From: Lingula anatina
Taxonomy: Eukaryota > Brachiopoda > Lingulata > Lingulida > Lingulidae
Direction: 5' to 3'
Assembly (NCBI RefSeq): GCF_001039355.2
Contig: NW_019774781.1
Coordinates: 439,519-503,518, forward strand
DNA: 64,000 nucleotides
Every line of letters begins with the position of its first letter. Position 1 is the stretch's first letter. A model generated the notes under the pieces. That model was not told the DNA's origin. It saw only the letters and a list, made by a program, of their open reading frames with translations, and searched no databases. Made by a program: the position numbers and the translations under genes. Positions 61,376 through 64,000 of the stretch are shown piece by piece.

Positions 61376-63579
61376 GGTGAAATGTTGGAGAGAATGTGAC
61401 TTGCGCTTGTGCCATCATTTCTTTACAGATATAACCCAGGGCCAATTTTACAGAAGAAATTGTGAAACCTGAAGTTGGTTTTAACTATGACTATGAGACT
61501 AAAAATTTTAGTCCAATGTCAGTATTAGTTGGAGTCCACGAAAAATGAAGCATTGATTTGTTTTATAAAAAAATTTTTTTCTTTTAATTGCTTGTTATAG
61601 AACAATGACAGTGAATTTATTTTAATGGACTACCATAACTTCATCAATAATTGAAGTAGAATAAAATTTGTCGGTCTTGGGTTCTTTTATGTAGCTGGTT
61701 GCAGGCCTGTCTGGAAAACTAAATTTTGAAATTTTTTGCCCCACAGTCTGGATTATCATATAAACTGTGGGGGTAATTGTTGTACAATAAATCTGTTATG
61801 AGTGAGTGAATGTGAACAGTGAGTTGTATCATGTAAGGGGGTCATTTATTTCATTTAATTCATTTTTAATAATTTCCTTCTTGTTGGGACACATTGGATG
61901 CTGTGTACATCTGTGCTCGATGAATTTAGAGGAACATGTTGATGCTAGACTATAGCAGTTGATTCGTTTTCTGTGGCAGGGTCTATCTAGGTAGCCCAAA
62001 TACTCATTGGGCAGAAAATTTTTTTGTCTTTGGTTTTAGATTCTCAGGGCCTGGTGGTCATAAAAGAATATTACATCTTAATAACTGTTAAGACAGACAA
62101 TGAGTGTCAGACTTTTATTTAGCAAACTTTTAACTCGAAGCTAATCAAGATAGACATTTTGGTTCAGGGTTTCATTTGTCACAATGGCAGATGGCTTCAA
62201 CTTTATTGTCAAAGTCACAAACAACATATACATAGTCGCACTTTTGCAAAAGTCTGCAATTAGGATATGCCATACAGAAATTTCCAGCCATCCTATTGAA
62301 AGTCCCTCTGCTAAAAAAACATCCTTAAGTTTCAGTAGTAATGAAACTTTGCAGTGAAGATGTACCAGTATGGTATGGCAACTTCCTCTCTCGTTTTACA
62401 ATAGGACATGTTGAAAACTCAACCGAAACTACAATATATTGAAAATAAAATGTTTTAAAAAGACCATGTTTTTGTGTTTATCATTTTTGATTTTTATTTT
62501 ATTCATTTTCTGAAAAGGTGACATTTGATGATAAAGATCAACAAAAGTTATATCCACTTTGAAATATTCGTTTTATGTGTAAATGTATTTACAAATTTAA
62601 TTCTAAAATGGCATTGATGGACAAAACGTTTGCAATAATTGTAATCATGATAAATGAATAGATTATTGTATCGTAAATCTTGCATAAACCACAACATATA
62701 ACATACCAAATCTGAAAGTTTCAGTTGCACCTAGTACCAGTTTTGTATAGGCATAAAACTGACAATATATGTTAAACAGACAAAAATAGCAGGTCCCAAT
62801 TAGTATGACATATACAAGATTTACTTTACTATGCTCATAAAATTGAGACATTCAAATAATGCACAGACTGCTTTGCAGTCTAAAAGTGTTTGAAAAAGAT
62901 CAGTACAGAACGTGAAAACTTGGGATGCAAAAGGCACATCTTTAAAACATTTAATATACCTTAGTGGGTGTAAAGAAAAGAGCCAGATATACTTCATCAT
63001 ATGTGCAAGTCGCTTCTTTCTCTTTTTTTTTTTACATCCACCATTATGATAGTATAACTCGTCAACACCATTCGTCAGCAGGTGATAAGTGCAATCGTGA
63101 AGCTGATTCATGGTGTACCTTCAATTTATATGTACAGGCACATACATAATACCAGATTGAACATGGGTTATCGCTTAAAGATGCATACTAAGCCAAATTT
63201 TGTGCCATAAATCCTGTCCAAATGCCACCACATAGTTCCATATAGCATATCTTAGAGATATAACACTTAATATTTCCGGAAAATAGCATTTAAACAGTCA
63301 ATCAATAACTTATGTATTTTTCTTTAGTAGATTTTTGCCATAATGCAACAAATGTACAATTAACGAAATTATGTAGTATCAAAGCAAATATTGAAGGCAA
63401 CAGAGTATCAAACTATCCGTTTCCTTTGTATAGTTGTTATTCTACTGTTAACATATGATGAGTATAAGTTCTATGCAGTAGGCAACTGTGCTTTACTTGA
63501 GTTATACTGAAAGGTACACGTGTTGACTAGAAGTAATGACAGTTACAGGGTGTGGCTGGGACATACTAGGCCACGTGCC
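61376..63579. other. Downstream of cyclin B3, no gene recognised
   Basis: AT-rich sequence without exons that I can identify. A minus-strand frame beginning MNQLHDCTYHLLTNGVDELY at 63111 is the only moderately protein-like stretch and runs into low complexity. Confidence 0.5.
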
Positions 63580-63843
63580 TTAGACTGCGTTCCCATAACC
63601 TTACCATTCCAGCTGGATCAATCTAACTCGGCAGGGATTCTCACTAAGGCACAATCAATGTAATCAGCTTAATTGTCTGGCACTCCTTTCTTGCAACATC
63701 ATGGACCACAAAACTTTCCCAACTTTACCCAAGGGAGACGTGTCAGACATTTAAGTTGCTTAAACTAAATGCAATTTAGTGAGAATGCTCAGAGTTTGGT
63801 CCATCCAGCTAGTACAATAGGGTTATGGGAACAGCCCCTTAAA
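63580..63843. mobile_element. 264-bp MITE with ~50-bp terminal inverted repeats
   Basis: The left end (GTTCCCATAACC, CAGCTGGATCAATC) and the right end (complement of GGTCCATCCAGCT and GGTTATGGGAAC) are inverted repeats of about 75 percent identity over about 50 bp. An inner pair TTCTCACTAA/TTAGTGAGAA adds to the foldback. Related right ends occur at 12410-12475, 17925-17985 and 27332-27376. Confidence 0.65.
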
Positions 63844-63976
63844 CCAAATGGAGTTACAACATTTGAACTGGGGTATTATATGTTACACGTTAAACTGTTG
63901 TAGTCATGGTTAACTTCACAGAATAACAAAGATGGTCAGTAATACGTATCACAAGGTTACAGACTCTAGTATACAA

Positions 63977-64000
63977 TACGAGGGTTGATTGATAAGTAGT
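63977..64000 (+). mobile_element. Possible mariner-type terminus cut by window end
   Basis: TA followed by CGAGGGTTGATTGATAAGTA resembles mariner-family terminal repeats, which begin with a TA target and a CGAGGG..GATAAGT-like sequence. Only 24 bp is visible, so the assignment is tentative. Confidence 0.35.

Noticed and set aside
62821-63111. Minus-strand 96-residue frame beginning MNQLHDCTYHLL
   Set aside because: No recognised domain, a lysine run from an A/T tract, and no convincing splice partners.

Overview
This is animal nuclear DNA: AT-rich, with spliced genes, GT-AG introns from about 100 bp to 23.7 kb, many dinucleotide and trinucleotide microsatellites, and several short inverted-repeat transposons. 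Gene content and repeat style suggest a marine invertebrate, but the phylum cannot be fixed from the sequence alone. No prokaryotic, viral or CRISPR feature was seen.

Five conserved genes could be reconstructed by joining exons in phase. From left to right they are: profilin (+, 1600-4435, 3 exons, 127 aa); GTF2F2, the TFIIF beta subunit RAP30 (-, 35959-7987, 8 exons, 266 aa); ASCC1, a KH plus 2H-phosphoesterase-like protein (+, 8 coding exons, 368 aa); an MFS transporter of the MFSD4B/NaGLT1 type (-, 3 coding exons, 496 aa); and cyclin B3 (+, 56303-60639, 10 exons, 431 aa). Profilin and GTF2F2 converge. GTF2F2 and ASCC1 are head-to-head around a short promoter with a palindromic NRF1-type site. 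ASCC1 and the transporter converge with closely spaced poly(A) signals. The transporter and cyclin B3 are head-to-head.

Two stretches are present twice in tandem. (1) About 9.6 kb, 35247-44840 and again about 44890-54463, carries GTF2F2 exons 1-2, all of ASCC1 and the last two transporter exons. A lone 'n' lies at the seam (44841). GTF2F2 is complete only through the left copy and the transporter only through the right copy, which is what an uncollapsed second haplotype would produce. (2) About 5.0 kb inside the giant last intron of GTF2F2 (10642-15686 and 16188-21210) is also repeated, with an 'n' at the first copy's end and a 155-N gap after the second whose two flanks are the same sequence. 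I read both mainly as assembly artefacts in a very polymorphic diploid, although real tandem duplication is not excluded.

The gene-poor 8.1-31.8 kb block is therefore intron, made of microsatellites, small MITE-like elements and the 5-kb duplication. No nested gene was recognised there. The 60.6-64.0 kb end holds the cyclin B3 3' UTR, a MITE-like element, and at the last bases a possible mariner-type terminus. I found no clearly undescribed biological system. The best leads are: a transposon present in one ASCC1 copy and absent in the other with a clean target-site duplication, two independent tandem duplications of 3' splice sites, a 21-nt micro-exon in GTF2F2, and a possible 51-nt in-frame cassette exon inside the cyclin box of cyclin B3.
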